Assembly (NCBI GenBank): GCA_023846275.1
Contig: CM043870.1
Span: 11,541,527-11,605,526, forward strand
Reading direction: 5' to 3'
Length of the DNA: 64,000 nucleotides
Origin: Vanilla planifolia
Lineage: Eukaryota; Streptophyta; Magnoliopsida; Asparagales; Orchidaceae
The notes below the pieces were generated by a model. It saw only the letters and a program-made list of their open reading frames with translations, was not told where the DNA came from and ran no database searches. A program made the position numbers and the translations under genes. This document shows positions 25,345 to 38,853 of the stretch, piece after piece. The first letter of the stretch is position 1. Every line of letters starts with the position of its first letter.

Positions 25345-26254
25345 TGATGTAGGATAATATGCTTAAACCTATTTTTGCTCATAGATAATATAGAAGAGCT
25401 TAGGTTTATCCATATAAAGGCTAGCCCAAAGGTATTATATATTTAGAAATGGGAATCCTAAGATCATATGCTCAAACTCACCCTAAATTATAAAATAAAT
25501 ACTTTTAAATCTTTTAAAAAATTGAATGAAAAAATTAATTTGGAAAGTTGCAAATTAATTAGTATAAATAGTTCCTAGCGGGCATGTGCATATTAAGTAT
25601 TAATGGTAAGCGACATAATGATGAGCAGCACGGGTGGAGAGGCACGTAACACCTAGGCTCTGGTATTTAGGTCAGCATGGGTTAGAGCAAATAATGCATG
25701 TCAAGTCAATTAGTGTGGCTTGATAGGTCAAAGTATGTCATCGGGTCTAGCACATTAGTAGATCGGGTCTGCACAGTTTGAGCAAATTACAAAGCCTCAA
25801 GGGTCAATGCAAGTTGTGTGGGTAGTGACTATGAGTCCTTACAGTAGTGGTAATGGTGATAAGCAGGGACAAATGATAAACAAAGGCAAAAATAACCCAA
25901 AACTCAATTTTAAGCCCTTTTAAAAGTAATTTTCAACAAAAGTTTCTACCAACAAAATTATGGGCTAACTAAAGGGATTATCTGTACTAAACATAAAGCT
26001 AAAAATATCCAAAAAAACTATCACTTAATCTTCAAATGACTAAAACTAAAGTATTAATATACATAACTTAATGAACTAATAAAAAAGTTAACTTAAATAT
26101 GCAATAAACAATTGTAATTAACTCTTACAATGGTAATAATAGTGAAGACTAATGAGAAATAAATGAGTCAATCCTAACACGACTCTGAGTCTGAATAGGA
26201 CTAGTATGTCTCTAAGTGCAACATCTGTGTGATTTTATAGATGCTACTATATCA
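25345..26254 (-). repeat. Gypsy-1 5' LTR (910 bp)
   Basis: It shares start, end and long diverged stretches with 19,010-20,569. It is shorter because of one internal gap near 25,465-25,480. Confidence 0.85.
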
Positions 26255-28700
26255 AATGGAGCATGATTTGAGCCTATTTTTGTAAACATGTTGAATTAAA
26301 ATAGTTAGAAGTTGATCGATTCAATCTTCATTCACTAATACTCTATCTAGTATTTTATAAGCCTCAACTGCCTTTCATTTAACCAAACCAATTGAAAGGA
26401 TTTCGTGAGATCAAAGTTCCATGGGGACACATTGGTTAATGTAGTCAAAGAATTCTTGAATAGCTTCTAGTTTAGGTGTGTAATGCCCCTTATACTCATT
26501 TAGAGATGTCACTACATTGAAATCTCTTCTAATTAGCCATTACATGCTGAACCTGTCTACAATTTTATAAAGATTATGTTAGAGATCTCTTCTTTTAGAT
26601 AGTAAGCTCTTGGCTTAGAAAAATGAATAATTTGAAAAATTTGTGCAGCCTTGAAGCTTTACCAAAAGGTTAATTTGTTGCTTTTCATCCAATATGACTC
26701 AACAGATCAATTCTTGTTTTCAAAGAATCCATACCTTATTAGACTTGTCGCCTTCATAATATTCAAAATCCAACTTTATAGAAAGTTAAAAATTTGTTTT
26801 TGTTTTCGTGCCATGGGTTCCATTAATTTAATAAGAAAATTTTTATGATTTATGTAGGTTGTTTAGATGGCTAATCAATCTTTTATTCATTGCTCTCTTT
26901 TTGTTCCAAATAAAGATGTTAGTCATTTTGATTCACATTTTTACAATTTGGATAGCCTTAGAACTTCTATGCATTCTTCTTGATTGATTAGTTTATCTTG
27001 AGCCTTCTTCTATTTTTCTTAGTACATCTACTTAAGATATGAGTGAAGTCTTCCTCATTGAATTGTAGTACGTTTGAGCCCATGGCTCTTTCATGAAGTT
27101 CTTCACTAAACTTCTTTAGTGATTGGAGATCATACCAATGTTGGACTTTATCCTATGATACTTTAGAGTCAAAAACCAAAACCTCTTATCTATATTCTCT
27201 TTGAGATTTTCTTGATATTTTGAAATCATCCATGATCAAATGGATAAGATTATTGGGTTTCATAAGTTATATCAGAGCCCTGTTAGATTTTTTAATCAAA
27301 AATATTCCTTCATACATTAAGTTGGTTATATTTTACCCTTAGGCCGATTCATTTGATAATGATACATTTAGTAATGATAGATGAACTTCTTCCTTATAAT
27401 CATAGTGGTATTTTCACATCACTAATTAAGTTGTTTTGTACAAATTTTGAAATGTTATTACCACATTTACATTTGAATCATGCATTTATCTTATCAACTT
27501 GGTTTTTAAGTTGAAGTGGTATGATTATGCCACTCTTGTTAAACTTTTCCTCAGTTTGTTGAATGAAAATAGACATTAGATTGGAGAATCAATTATATGA
27601 TCTATAGAGACATGTTCTAGAGTTAATTTGTCTCAAGGCACATATGCTTCACCTTGGAATTCCAACTTTTTATCCAACATTGTGTTAGAAAGATTTTGTT
27701 CTGTTGATCCTATGAAACTCTTTTAGTTTTCTACAAATAGTGGTGGGTTTTTGGCAGTTTTATTATTTTTGCAAAGAAGTATATCATGGCCTTAATTGCA
27801 ACAACCTTGACAATAGTTAGGAAGATTATAATATTAGATTTTCTATCAATATCCATTGTTTCTTTCTTCTTTCTTTTAGATTTTTATCTTTGTTGGTAAA
27901 TAATTTGTAAATCCACCTCTACACAGACCCTTGCAACATGTGGTCGAGTTAGATTATTGTCACTACATCCACTTTTAGTGGGGTTCCAATTGTTGATGCT
28001 AGAGAATAAATAGCAAATTTATTGAAGAAGAGTGTATTGGAAGTTATTTCATTGAAATCCAAAACCAATGCTAGAGAAGGAATTGAGTTTAAATGGATAT
28101 CAAGATTCCATTTGAGCACTCTTGTTTGGAACTCCTCTATGTTTCAAGATTTGTGAAGCTAGTAACACAAGTATTCATCTTCATTAAGGAATCAAATTAT
28201 AATTTTTTAATGGTTTAGAAACCCCCACTGACAATGAACTAAAAATGTTGATTTTGTTGAAAGTCGAATGAATTATATCCATATGCAGCAAACCATGGGA
28301 GAATTTCCAAATTACTTTAAACTTGAGGGATCTACCATTTTTAAATTTTCATCTTCTTTAAAGACCACCTTAGGCTCACCTTTGAACATTTTAGGTGGCA
28401 TAATTTGAAATGGTGAAAAATCTATGGATTCACTCAACACCTCCATAAAGGATCGATTTGGTTTTAATAAACCCCTAGAAACTACCATGGCCAAACAGCT
28501 ACTTTATAGATGAGAGGCCTAAGAGTGAGAAAGAAAACTAGTAATAAATGAGATATAAGATTACCTAGTTAAGGAGAAAAAGAAACTCAAGATTAAAGAA
28601 CTCATCCTCTACAAGTTTGTTGCTTGTTATTTCCTCCCTCAAAATCGTTGCCCTTCCTTTTAGAAGTTGAGAAAAGAAAAGGCGTAAGATTATATCCAAA
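26255..28700 (-). mobile_element. LINE-A, ORF1 and ORF2 endonuclease part
   Basis: Minus strand, from right to left. The ORF1 N-terminus at 28,494-28,312 has FKGEPKVVFKEDEN, the plant L1 ORF1 (DUF4283-like) start. At about 27,985-27,890 a decayed LTRPHVARVCVEVDL signature appears. A zinc knuckle CQGCCN*GHDILLC follows at about 27,830-27,760. Endonuclease follows, with RDFNVVTSLNEYKG at about 26,540-26,495, LDRVLVNED at about 26,360-26,330 and GSNHAP next to the gypsy LTR at 26,255. The frame continues at 19,009. Several stops; not functional. Confidence 0.8.
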
Positions 28701-28899
28701 CATACGTAATAGTTTTATAACTAAATTCTAGATTAGTTTTAAACATGTAGTTTTTAAAATACAAAGGATTAATAAGACAAAGTTGAATGAAATATTATAT
28801 TTATATGACACTAAATTGAATTGAAAGCATGTTGAACATATCTTATTAAATAACACCAAGTATCATACAAAGTTGATGAGACCCTTTATGTGTAGTGAG

Positions 28900-31800
28900 C
28901 TATCATGTCATACAAAGATGAATATTGTATAATGATGTATTAATGACTAATGTGTTCCATCATATTTGTTTGATCCATGATAGCGAATGGAAATATTTGT
29001 ATGACACTTAGCTAAAATGTAAGTGCTACATACTTGGATGAAGCCTCAGTAGTACCACATGATGAGCTTGCAAAAAGTTGTCCTATGACTAATTGGAGGG
29101 AACAATTGTAGATCTTGAAAGTGACTTAAGGGATAGTTGAAAGATTCGATGTGTACGTTGAACCACTTTGTCTTGAAAAATTTTTGTACTAATTAGGAAG
29201 AAGAGTACTGACAAATATTTGTTGGATTTATCCACCAATTCATATTTTTCCTAATGACTATGTGAAGTAATTCATCTAGTTGATTGTGAAGGCACTGATT
29301 GAACATTTTCTCTATAATCTCTATACATATGTACAAGCATCTCTCCTCATCAAGCTTAATTAAGGCTTTGAAAATTTTTCAAATTTACTACATATCAAGT
29401 ACGTCAAATTGGAGACAACTACTAGCTAATTGAGCTATTGATTGGCCATAGTATTACCTTCTCTGCATATGTGTTAGAATTGAATTGACTAAGAAAAATT
29501 AATTTACTTAACTCAATAGGCTTAGCATATGCCAAGGGATTCTCATGCTTCTTGGATAATTATAAGCACTATTTTATTGTTTGATTCTATTATGAAATTC
29601 TATAAGTTTAAAACAAATAATATAGCCATGACTTCAACTTCAATATTGGTTTTAGGCCATATGTATATGGAGAATGCTTTGATTGCTTCACCTAAATGAT
29701 TTTTAATAACTCAACATCCAACTAGTTCAAGGTCCTTCTTACTGAACCAGTAGTATTTAATTTGATAAAGTTCATTGAAAAGGGAACCTATGATATACTT
29801 TTTCCTATTATGCATCTAATTTTAGAGAATGAAGGAATCAACCCAAGGTTTACCAGTTGTAGAGATCTAGTGAGCTTTTTTGCATAGTTGGATTGCATTT
29901 TAAAATAGCATTGCTAATGTGTTGAACTCTATTGATCAGGGTAGTCACCAGGGTTATTTGCTCATCTTACAATTTAGATTTGTAAGCTTCCTAGATATTA
30001 AAACATATAAGAGATGGAAAGACCCTTGGTACCTTAATGGTTATACACTTTGAAAGGCTATAATTCCACCAATGATGGATTGCTTGATGAATGGTGCCTT
30101 GTTGGATGTGTTAAATTCCTAGCCTTATTTCGATGAATTTCCATAAATGCATAGACATAAGGTATTCTACAAAAGCATGAACTTGAGAGTTTGCACAAGC
30201 ACATAAAAGGCTTTTTTCAACAATTTGAAACTTTAGCTTCCTCAAGCTGTCTAAAAAAGGTAGTAAGTTATTGAATAACCTCCTCATTAACAAGAAAACG
30301 TTGGAAGGTAGGATCTTACTCTAGATTTTTTTGCATGACTTTTAAATAATGTTTTTACTTTTGTGTTGGTCCCAGGTTGAATTAATAGTGCATTTGCCAT
30401 CATTTGTGAGATACCAATGAGTACAACCTTTAGTTTCAATTTGTTCAATGATTTTTGTAATAGTGGACATGATTTTCTATATACTATTCCATGTATAAGA
30501 GCTTACTCCACCTTTTTGGTGAGGTATTTGTCTCTAATGTATCTTGCATGTTCTTGAGGTGTGAACCATCCAATAAAACTTGGCATTATATTCTTCCTTA
30601 AGTTCCTTTAATTTCTTGACCACACATCCATTTTTTTCCTAGGAAAGGCTTATCATTTTCTAATTAGCCCAATGATTCTTGAAGACTTGGACACTATTCC
30701 CCTCCCAAAGGAAACCATTCATCAGATTCTCAAATGTGTTTGTGATCTTATTGGGGTAAAGAATATCACTAGATCGTAGAGTATGATTGATTGAAGAACA
30801 TCCTTGACCAACACAAGTCTACCTCCCATGGATAAAAACTTCTTTAAGTTAGTTATCTTCTTGCAAATATTTGTCAATCAAGTGTTAGAAGTGAGCAGCC
30901 TTGTTTATACCTTTGAACAATGAGATTCCCATGTAAGGAATTGGGAGATAATTTCTTTTAAATCCCAATATCTCTTTGATGTCATTATCTTGCTTGTGAT
31001 TTATGTTTTTTACTTCTACATTGATCTACAAGTCTGAGAAGTCCTAAAACTTGATGAGAAATTTCTTATTTTTAGTAAAATGTTTGTCACTTTTAGAGAA
31101 GAGAATAAAGTCATTTCTAAAACCTAAATAAGTAATGTGTTGACAACCTCTTGGAACAGCATATTACTTCATTTTATGTTGCTTATGTAAATTGTTTAAA
31201 ACTTTACTTAGTATTTTAGCTGCAATGAGGAATAAAAATGGGATGAAAGATGGCCTTGCTTAAGCCCATGATAAGGCTAGAAGAAACTATTGTATTTCCT
31301 ATTAATAATGACTAACAACTAGCTTCTATTATATATGTTCATGACTAAATTAATAAATCTATTGTTGAAGTTGAACTTGTGTAGGACTTGACTTAGAAAG
31401 TCCCTAAACAAATTATAAAATGCTTTCCTAAAGTCCAACTTGAGTTGCTGCCTCTAACCTTATGATTTATTTCATTAGCTAGTTCTTACACATACAAAAT
31501 ATTTTTAGTTGCTTTTCCTTTACAAATCTTGACTAATCCATTGAGATGAGGGAGAAGAAGAAGGATTATAATCTTACTACCACCAAGTTAGATAGCATTT
31601 TCTTAATGAAATTACAAAGGATAATTTTTCTAAAATCATTAAATGATATTGGGCAATCCATCTTAGGAATCAATATTATATTAATGTTAGTGAATTCTTT
31701 AGGTAGTAGGCTACTAATAATAAAATCATTAACAACTTCACATACAATGTTCTGAATGATAGACCACCAATGCTTGTAAAAGAATATGTTAATCCCATCT

Positions 31801-32200
31801 AGTCCTAAAAGACTTGAAGAATCCATTTGAAAAATAATTCATTTTTTGTCACTTAGGTAGCTAGCTGTATTAACATCGAATTACTTGCCAACAAGACTAG
31901 AGGAGGAATGGAGCTTAGCACCTCAACATTTGGCTACTTGGAACAATAGACAAGTGGAAAGCAAAGTAATCCATTATTGCTTTAGCAATTAAATCCTCCT
32001 CTAAGGCCCAATTCACACTTGCATCTTTAATTCTCAATAGTCAATTTCCTTTACCTTTCTTTCACTATTGTATGAAAAACCTTTGTATTTTTATCCCCAT
32101 TAGTGATCCACTTAATACCTACTTTCTAATACAAAAACATCTCTTTTATTTTACCTTTCATGATCAACTAATCTTAAGTTTTAGTCAAATCCAACCTTGA
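28900..32200 (-). mobile_element. LINE-B, ORF2 reverse transcriptase and RNase H part
   Basis: Minus strand, right to left. ITNGDKNTKVFHTIVKER lies at about 32,130-32,070 and RIKDAS-like sequence follows. The RT frame 31,826-31,566 has LGLDGINIFFYKHWW and a LIPKMD-P-SFNDFR-I-LCN block. GLSKA (for GLRQGDP) follows at about 31,255. KFLSMGGRLVLVKDVLQSI lies at about 30,840-30,780. A C-terminal plant L1 RNase H follows with TNIEVEVMAILFVLN near 29,640 and REGNTMAN near 29,440. Motif order and spacing are those of an intact plant L1 ORF2, but stops and frameshifts break it. It abuts LINE-A head-to-tail near 28.7-28.9 kb. Confidence 0.8.
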
Positions 32201-35200
32201 GTTTTTGTTGCACCTATTTTTTTTAAGCCATGAGTGTAACCAAAATCCAAAGAATCACATTTTCAGTCATACATATAATTTATAATATAGCATCATACAA
32301 ATAATATTACCTTGGAAATCTAATAAATTTTCCACAACCATAGACCAAAGCATAAATAAAATGTCCATAAAATCTATGAACCACTTGAATATAGTCCAAT
32401 CTAAGACAATGCCATAAATGACACCAAAGTTTGATAAAGAATTAAAATAAGTAACTTCCAAGTCTAAATAAATAATCTAATATAGTATTATATCTAAATA
32501 AATATAGTTGATGACAAATAAGTATCAAATCTACTACTATTAATGATGAAATAAAAAGATGAGTCATCTAATTGATGCACTAACTCTAATAATTTTCAAT
32601 TCTACTCTTACATAACTCCTAGTTTCCTAATTTCACAAAAATATAAGGTTGTCAAGTTAACGGGCTCAATAGGGGATCCTTACTCCATATTATAAAACTA
32701 ACAAACAATGGTCAAGAAGTATGTATATAACTATTGTATAAACCATGTAAATGAATAACATTAGCTACTAACTATCATAAAACATCATCATCTATCATGT
32801 AAGTCAATATATATCCTTATAATGTGATTAATGAAATGCTTAATGTCTCCCTAAATCTAATACATTCTTCTTTCTAATAGAATCATGATAAAGCTTGACA
32901 CTTCTATCATATCACATAATCCAATATTTCATAAGGCAAAACCAATCACATAGGCCAATCCTATAAGGTTCTAAGAGCTCTCAGTAATCATTAATACTTC
33001 TAACCCCTTGTATATTGTAGCACATCATGTAATTACCTATAGGACTAAATGTATAATTATTCCTTGTTTAGATTATTTATACAATGCTTGAAGATTCTTA
33101 CTATGCAATCTAGCACTTTTACAATCCCAATTGTCTATGTGGGTGTGCATAATTAGGGTCTATTATATCTAATTACTTAATCAATCAAAACTTTATCATG
33201 TTTCAATTAATTATAACCTAATACTACTCAATATTAGATAAATTTTCATAATTTTTAATCTAACATGTTCAAAGTTCTCATCATAAGTATTAATCTAATA
33301 AGTCAAGAGTTTTTCTTAACCCTAAATCTACTATCTATGATTCTTTATATCTTGATTAAGTTAATCTAAGATTTTCACTTTTAAGTCTTTTTTTCAATTA
33401 TCCAAGATTACTATCTTCAATTAAATCCTAATTTAGCTACTTGATACATCATAACCCATTTTGTTGTATTTAGCCTTACCTTAATTTTATTTAAGATCTT
33501 GTCTATCTAGACTAATCTTGGTATTCATAAAGCCTTGGCTTTATCCTTAGATTTCATATATAGTTGATTGCTATTACAATTAAGTTTAGGTTCGCACAAA
33601 TATCACTAATGACCCTTATACCTTCTAGATAGTCCTAAGTTACCATACCCATCCTTAGGCCGCTCTTGAGCTACTACACATCTCTTAGATCATCATCTAG
33701 AGTGTCAACATGTGGTTTAAGATCCTAAATTAGATCAATCTGGTCTTACTTAAAGAACCTAATTAACTCAAGGGTTTAGCCAACATCATTACCTTATTAC
33801 TTTCTTTGATCAAACCTAGCACATTCATAAGTCTCATTCCAAGCTCTTCAATCATCAACCAAGGTTGTGACCTAGAGCATAGCTACCTAAAGTTTAATTA
33901 ATAATTTGTATAGAGATTTACTAATGATGTATCTTTAGCTCATCATTAGGACCTTCTATTGTAGGTTTTTTTTTTCATGGATTATTTCAAATCCTTAAAA
34001 CTTGATTCTAAAGCTAAACTTTTCTTACATAGTCATATCTAAACACCTTAAATTTTTAATTTAGCTTTACTAAAGATTATGAATTTTTTATAAAACCTTT
34101 ACCTTAAAGTCTAACTAAACCTTAACACTTTTAGTCATAACCAAATCTTATGCTTACAAACCATATCTAAACTCAACCTAGCCTTCTACTATGGCCTCAA
34201 ACTGAGCCCTCCAAGGCTTCTCAATTAGAAACTAAGGACCACACACAACATAGAATCCATCTAAGTTTTCTTAATGGTTGAACGTTTAACTCCCATGACT
34301 TAGCCATGCAATGGTTCCATGCTTCCCAAGCAAGCCCAAAGAAAAGAAATGCTTGGTTATAGCATTAACTAGAGTTTTGGTTTTATTTTCAAGTACTCTT
34401 AAATAGTTTATGATGTAAGCTAAGGTATAAATTGTAGTATATGATATCCCATATATTTTTCATTCATGATTTTGATAATAAACATACATCATTACCTTAT
34501 TATACTATCAACTAAAATTATGAATAATCTCAAACATAACCTTAGTTTCTCACATGAAATTCACATTTTAAACAAATATAATATGATATCAAATCTCAGT
34601 TTTGCTCTTTACTTGGTTCATCATGTTATGAAAATCTTGTTTAATAATGAAATAATCAAGAGGTTCACATTGCTTTTAATCTACATTATCATACATCCAT
34701 TCCACTTAAAAGAAGTATTTCACTAAGGAAATTAACTTTCTACAAGATATAATAACAAAACAACAAACTCTTGTCTAGGTTATGGGAGTTAAATTCAAAT
34801 AAAATTGTTTCCCAATGTTTGACAATTTTTTCCCACATTTAACATGACAACTTGTGCATACATGCTTAATCAAAGCATAAATGTTAGCATGCTTCTAGCT
34901 TTCTCCACATGATAATGTCTCAATTAAGGGGTATTTTACATAAACAAAATATTATTCATATTCATCTTTCACATATATCTATAACCAAAGCCAAACATGT
35001 AAATCTTAGCTACAATTATTGAATGAATTCAAAGGCCATCTTACTTAAAAAGACTATGTAGAGAACTTCTCTTTGTTTGGTCTTCCTTGCTTCAAATCTT
35101 GACCCTTCCTCCTTCAACATGACTTGTCCTTATGTTCTCCTTGGTATCCTATTGGTTGGGCTCTCCAAATTTCCTATTTTGGATTGGTTTTCTAAAAACC

Positions 35201-35789
35201 TAAAAAAACATATTAAGGGATTATATAGCCTTGGCCACACCTCCATAAACCAAGGTTTCTTAAAGATAAACCAATTTTGGTTAAGCCACAATTCATTCTT
35301 TTAAACCAACCCTATTTAAATTAAGCCCTTTGCAATCGACCAAATCAGATTCCTAAAAATTAGGAATCTAAGAAATTATGCTTAATAGATATATTCATTA
35401 TTTATTCTTATTTTTCACATATTTATTTAATAACTTAATATATTCCTAAATGCATCACATTTATATGTTCTTTTATTTGAATCCTCTTATTTTTAACCAC
35501 TAACTCTTATATTTTAGGAATCGTATCCATATCTTATCAAGCACTTATAATTGGATAATAATATGGAAAAGAGATAAAATTATAAAATTATAAGCTCAAT
35601 TTTAAACATTAATCCAAATCAAGGCTTATGTGATTCAACCCAAGTCTTATCATTCACTCATACTTCCAATTTAAAATTCAATTTTCAAATTTTAAATTTT
35701 AAATTTCAAATTTTAATTCACAAAAAAAATATACCTTGATCAACTAATTTTACAGTAAGATTGCCAAGAATATTGTGTATAATAGTTTT
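32201..35789. mobile_element. Solo LTR (LTR-3), 3,579 bp, with GTTTT target-site duplications, in LINE-B
   Basis: The element is 32,206-35,784, starting TGTTGCACCT and ending GTGTATAATA, a decayed form of the TGTTACACCC/GGGTGTAACA ends of LTR-2. GTTTT lies at 32,201-32,205 and 35,785-35,789. LINE-B ORF2 motifs stop at one side and resume at the other. The interior is AT-rich without protein domains; frames near 34.5, 35.1 and 31.5-32.5 kb are chance. Much of 32.55-35.78 kb aligns with 40.43-42.83 kb. It is far more decayed than LTR-2. Confidence 0.8.
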
Positions 35790-38110
35790 CATCTTACAAA
35801 ACTTGGAATTGGCTTTCCTTTCCCTTAACCTATTCTTCTAAAATATATTATCAGAATGAGCTTTATGTTAGTATTTAAGGTAAGCTTTGAATCTCTTCAA
35901 TTTGAAATTGAGGGTTTGCATGCTCAACCCTAGTATTGAATGGCTCCAATTTTGAGCAACTATTAGAAGAAATTCTTTACTTTCAATCCATATATTTTGG
36001 AATCTAAATTATCCTTGGGAAGACTTTATTGGTAATGGAAAAGGGGATCAACAAAGAGGAGTTATCTAACTAAGTAGATTGTTTACCAATGAAGTTGAGC
36101 TTTTTAATTGCATAATCATTTATGTAATCAATGAATTTAGTTATAATTCTCAGTTTGAGAGAAGAGTAACCTTTATATTCTTGAACCTAACCAATGTCAT
36201 TGAAGTCCCTCTTACCAGCCAAGGAAGGTAATTGACCATTACCATAATTCTTAAATCCTTCCAAAGAGCTCTTTTTTCAATAAAAAAAGCTCTTAGCACA
36301 CACAAATTAGCATCACATCTTCCACATATCATGCTTAATCACCATGTGTAGGCATTGGTTTTTTGCTTTTAAATATTTTGCATTGGAAATATTGCAATTA
36401 AAGCACCCACACTTTGTTGGAGATGTTACTCTCACAATAATCAAAGTTTTATCTCCTTCAATGGACATCCATCGTCTTATACTTGCAAGAGGTCCTAACA
36501 ATGCAATTAGCTTTAGTTTGTGCATTTTAATGATGTTCTTAATCCATGAAACCATAACAAAATTGATGGCCTACTTGATTTCAAAACTAGGAGATTAATA
36601 TTGTTCATATTTTGAGATGCTCGAAGGCCTCTTTTGGCTATTATGGGGTTAATAGCACTCCTTGTACTTCTTTTATTGGATTTTTTCTTTTCCTTACAAA
36701 TGTTAACCACTATAAACCCATCTTGATCCATCTAAAAATACATGAGAACTTGAGCTCTTCCCTAGAGACCTTCACTGAAGATTTTGAGTGATTAGATATT
36801 TATGTGCTACCTAAACTACATGTTCCTATTTTCAAGTTAGATTAGTATTATTTATTCTTAATCTACCGTTGCTCTCTAAAAGTTATTGAATAATTGTCAA
36901 TGATATGATTCATTGTACAATTACATTCTTTAGCTTTGAGCTACTGTTTAGTATGATTTGGGGTTTACTAATTTATTTACTTTTCTTGGTAGTGAGATGA
37001 TGTTCTTCATTAGTTAAGATTCCTGGCCTTCCCTTTTTAATACATGTATCCTTACTTTTCCTTGCTAATTATTTATCATTGTCCAACCTCTAGGTGTAAA
37101 TATCAACGTCTACAAGAGCTAGTGATTGTACATTACTCGTATCCTCACCTATTGGATTTGTCTCACCCCCTCTAATCAATAGGCCCAAGGCTTAAGAAAG
37201 TTTGACTTGCTTAGACTAAAGCATTGAGTGTCCTTGTCTACAACAATTGAGATAGTAATTAGGTAGATTTTAATATGCATTTCTTTGCCAATGTTCATTG
37301 TTACCTCTAAGCTTTTTGGACATTCTAAATTCATGAAATTCTTGACTAGATTAGCTTCTATGTAGATCAAGCTACATAATGTCTTGTTGAATTGATTGTG
37401 GCAGCATCTACTTTTAATTGGTTCTCTATCATAGATTCAATTGAGTAAAAGCTTGTTAAACAAGTGAATTGATAGGTGCTTCAATGAAATCCACACTAGA
37501 GCTTACAAGGGTTCAATATTGAGTCAAACATTTGGGTGTCATTTAAAGACCTCATTTAAAAGTCATTATTTTCTAGATTTGATGCTTCCAATATCTTAAA
37601 TGTCTAATTTTAGTGAAAACCTCAAGAACCCATGTTGATTATCAAACAAACCCATGGCAATAGATCTAGTGGAATCAATTATTCTAATTTTATTTCTTAG
37701 AACTTCCATATTAGGTCTTCCATATTAGGTTTTCCATGTAAGAACTTTTTTTATTAGAGTTAGTTTAAAATAAGATACTATCTGGAGACATCTTCTTCAT
37801 CGAAGACAGTTTTTTGTTCTCCTTTCAATAAATAAACTAGCTTAATATTAATTAATAAGGTGGATTTTGTTGAACTCTACACCTTTACAAAGGAGCAATT
37901 TGGGGTGGAGAACTCACCCAATTCACCATGAATGGAAGGTTATGAGGCCAAAACCGCACATTAAGTCAACATTGCAACGATGCAGAGCATACCTTCAAAA
38001 GGTTGTCCATGGAACCAGGTCGTAAATATCTCACACTGGCATCAATTTTAAAATCACCTCCATCTTCGAGCCTCCACCACCATTAAGTATGCATTAGAAC
38101 TTAATTATTC
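35790..38110 (-). mobile_element. LINE-B, ORF1 and ORF2 endonuclease part
   Basis: Minus strand, right to left. An ORF1 start with KGEQKTVFDEEDVS lies at about 37,835-37,785. IYIEANLVKNF (for VCVEVDL-K) is in the frame 37,370-37,176. The zinc knuckle YYLNCCRQGHSML, first Cys lost, is at about 37,255-37,215. Endonuclease follows: VSWIKNIIKMHKLKLIALL at about 36,555, then RALWKDLRIM and LPWLVRGTSMTLV in the frame 36,332-36,150 (family PW-VGGDFN). WIESKEFLLIVAQNWS lies at about 36,000-35,950. The reading continues at 32,200 across the solo LTR. Confidence 0.8.
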
Positions 38111-38853
38111 ATTTTCTTTCATAAGTTTATTGCATTTCATTTCTAGTTCATGTTTGGCATCTTTATTCAAGTTACATTGTTTATTTATATCAAAGTATTT
38201 CTAACACGATTTTCAAAGGTCTCATGCAACTTAACAACAAAATATGATAATTCATTATAAGATAAAGCTTTAAAACTTAATTTACTCTATTAATAGTTTT
38301 TATCTTGAATATTTTCACTACATGAATAATGTTCACTTTGAATATGAGCAACTAAACAAATAGACTCCAATATGTTTGTATGGCTCTTCATTCTCTTTTT
38401 CTTTTCTTCTTCATCATCTTTTTCTTTTCACTAGTTTGTGGTTCTTTTATCTATATAAATTGTGTAACTCAGACTAAGACTCAAAGAAAATGTTTAACAT
38501 AGAAATTTTAATACAAATTTCTTAAAATTGAGCATGATATAAAATATTAAAACCTTACCAATTAACTAAACTCAATTATTTATCATTTAGTTTAACATTT
38601 ATAGGAAAGTTATGAGATTTCAAATACAATCTATAACTCAAAATCAATAATTTGAACATAAGCTTTTAAAGAACTCTTCCAACTAAACAATTTTCATGTA
38701 ATGAACAAAGAAGGGTGTTTGCACAAGAATTCAAAAAATAATTTGCAAATTTAAGAAAAATATTACAAGAGCCTATATAGGTTCTACTTTATGAAGTTAA
38801 TCCCAATGAAGGTAAGCTAGAGACGCAAAGAAAGAACTAGCTCTAATACCAAT
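38110..38853 (-). mobile_element. Copia-like internal fragment with primer-binding site
   Basis: gctctaatacca at 38,840-38,851 is the reverse complement of a one-base variant of the initiator-Met primer-binding site TGGTATTAGAGC. An LTR starts two bases to its right. On the minus strand, 38.45-38.1 kb reads CLVAHIQSEHYSCSEN and ALSYNELSYFVVKLHETFE, like the LSYDEL-AF-ELHE region after the gag zinc knuckle in plant Copia elements. The spacing shows that most of gag is deleted. Confidence 0.5.

Larger units (their letters stand above)
19010..26254 (-). mobile_element. Ty3/gypsy LTR retrotransposon (Gypsy-1), full structure but decayed
   Basis: Two LTRs, 19,010-20,569 and 25,345-26,254, share start TGATGTAGGA and end ATRTCA. 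The reverse complement of the initiator-Met tRNA primer-binding site (actctgatacca) is at 25,329-25,340, and the polypurine tract (AGGGAAGA on the minus strand) abuts the left LTR at 20,570. Minus-strand order is gag, degraded zinc knuckle (about 24,060-24,005), protease/linker, RT, RNase H, integrase. The PR-RT-RH-IN order and RT sequence make it Ty3/gypsy; the lineage is uncertain, perhaps chromovirus. Stops and frameshifts occur throughout. It interrupts LINE-A ORF2. The flanks agtat and aatgg do not form an intact 5-bp duplication. Confidence 0.9.
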
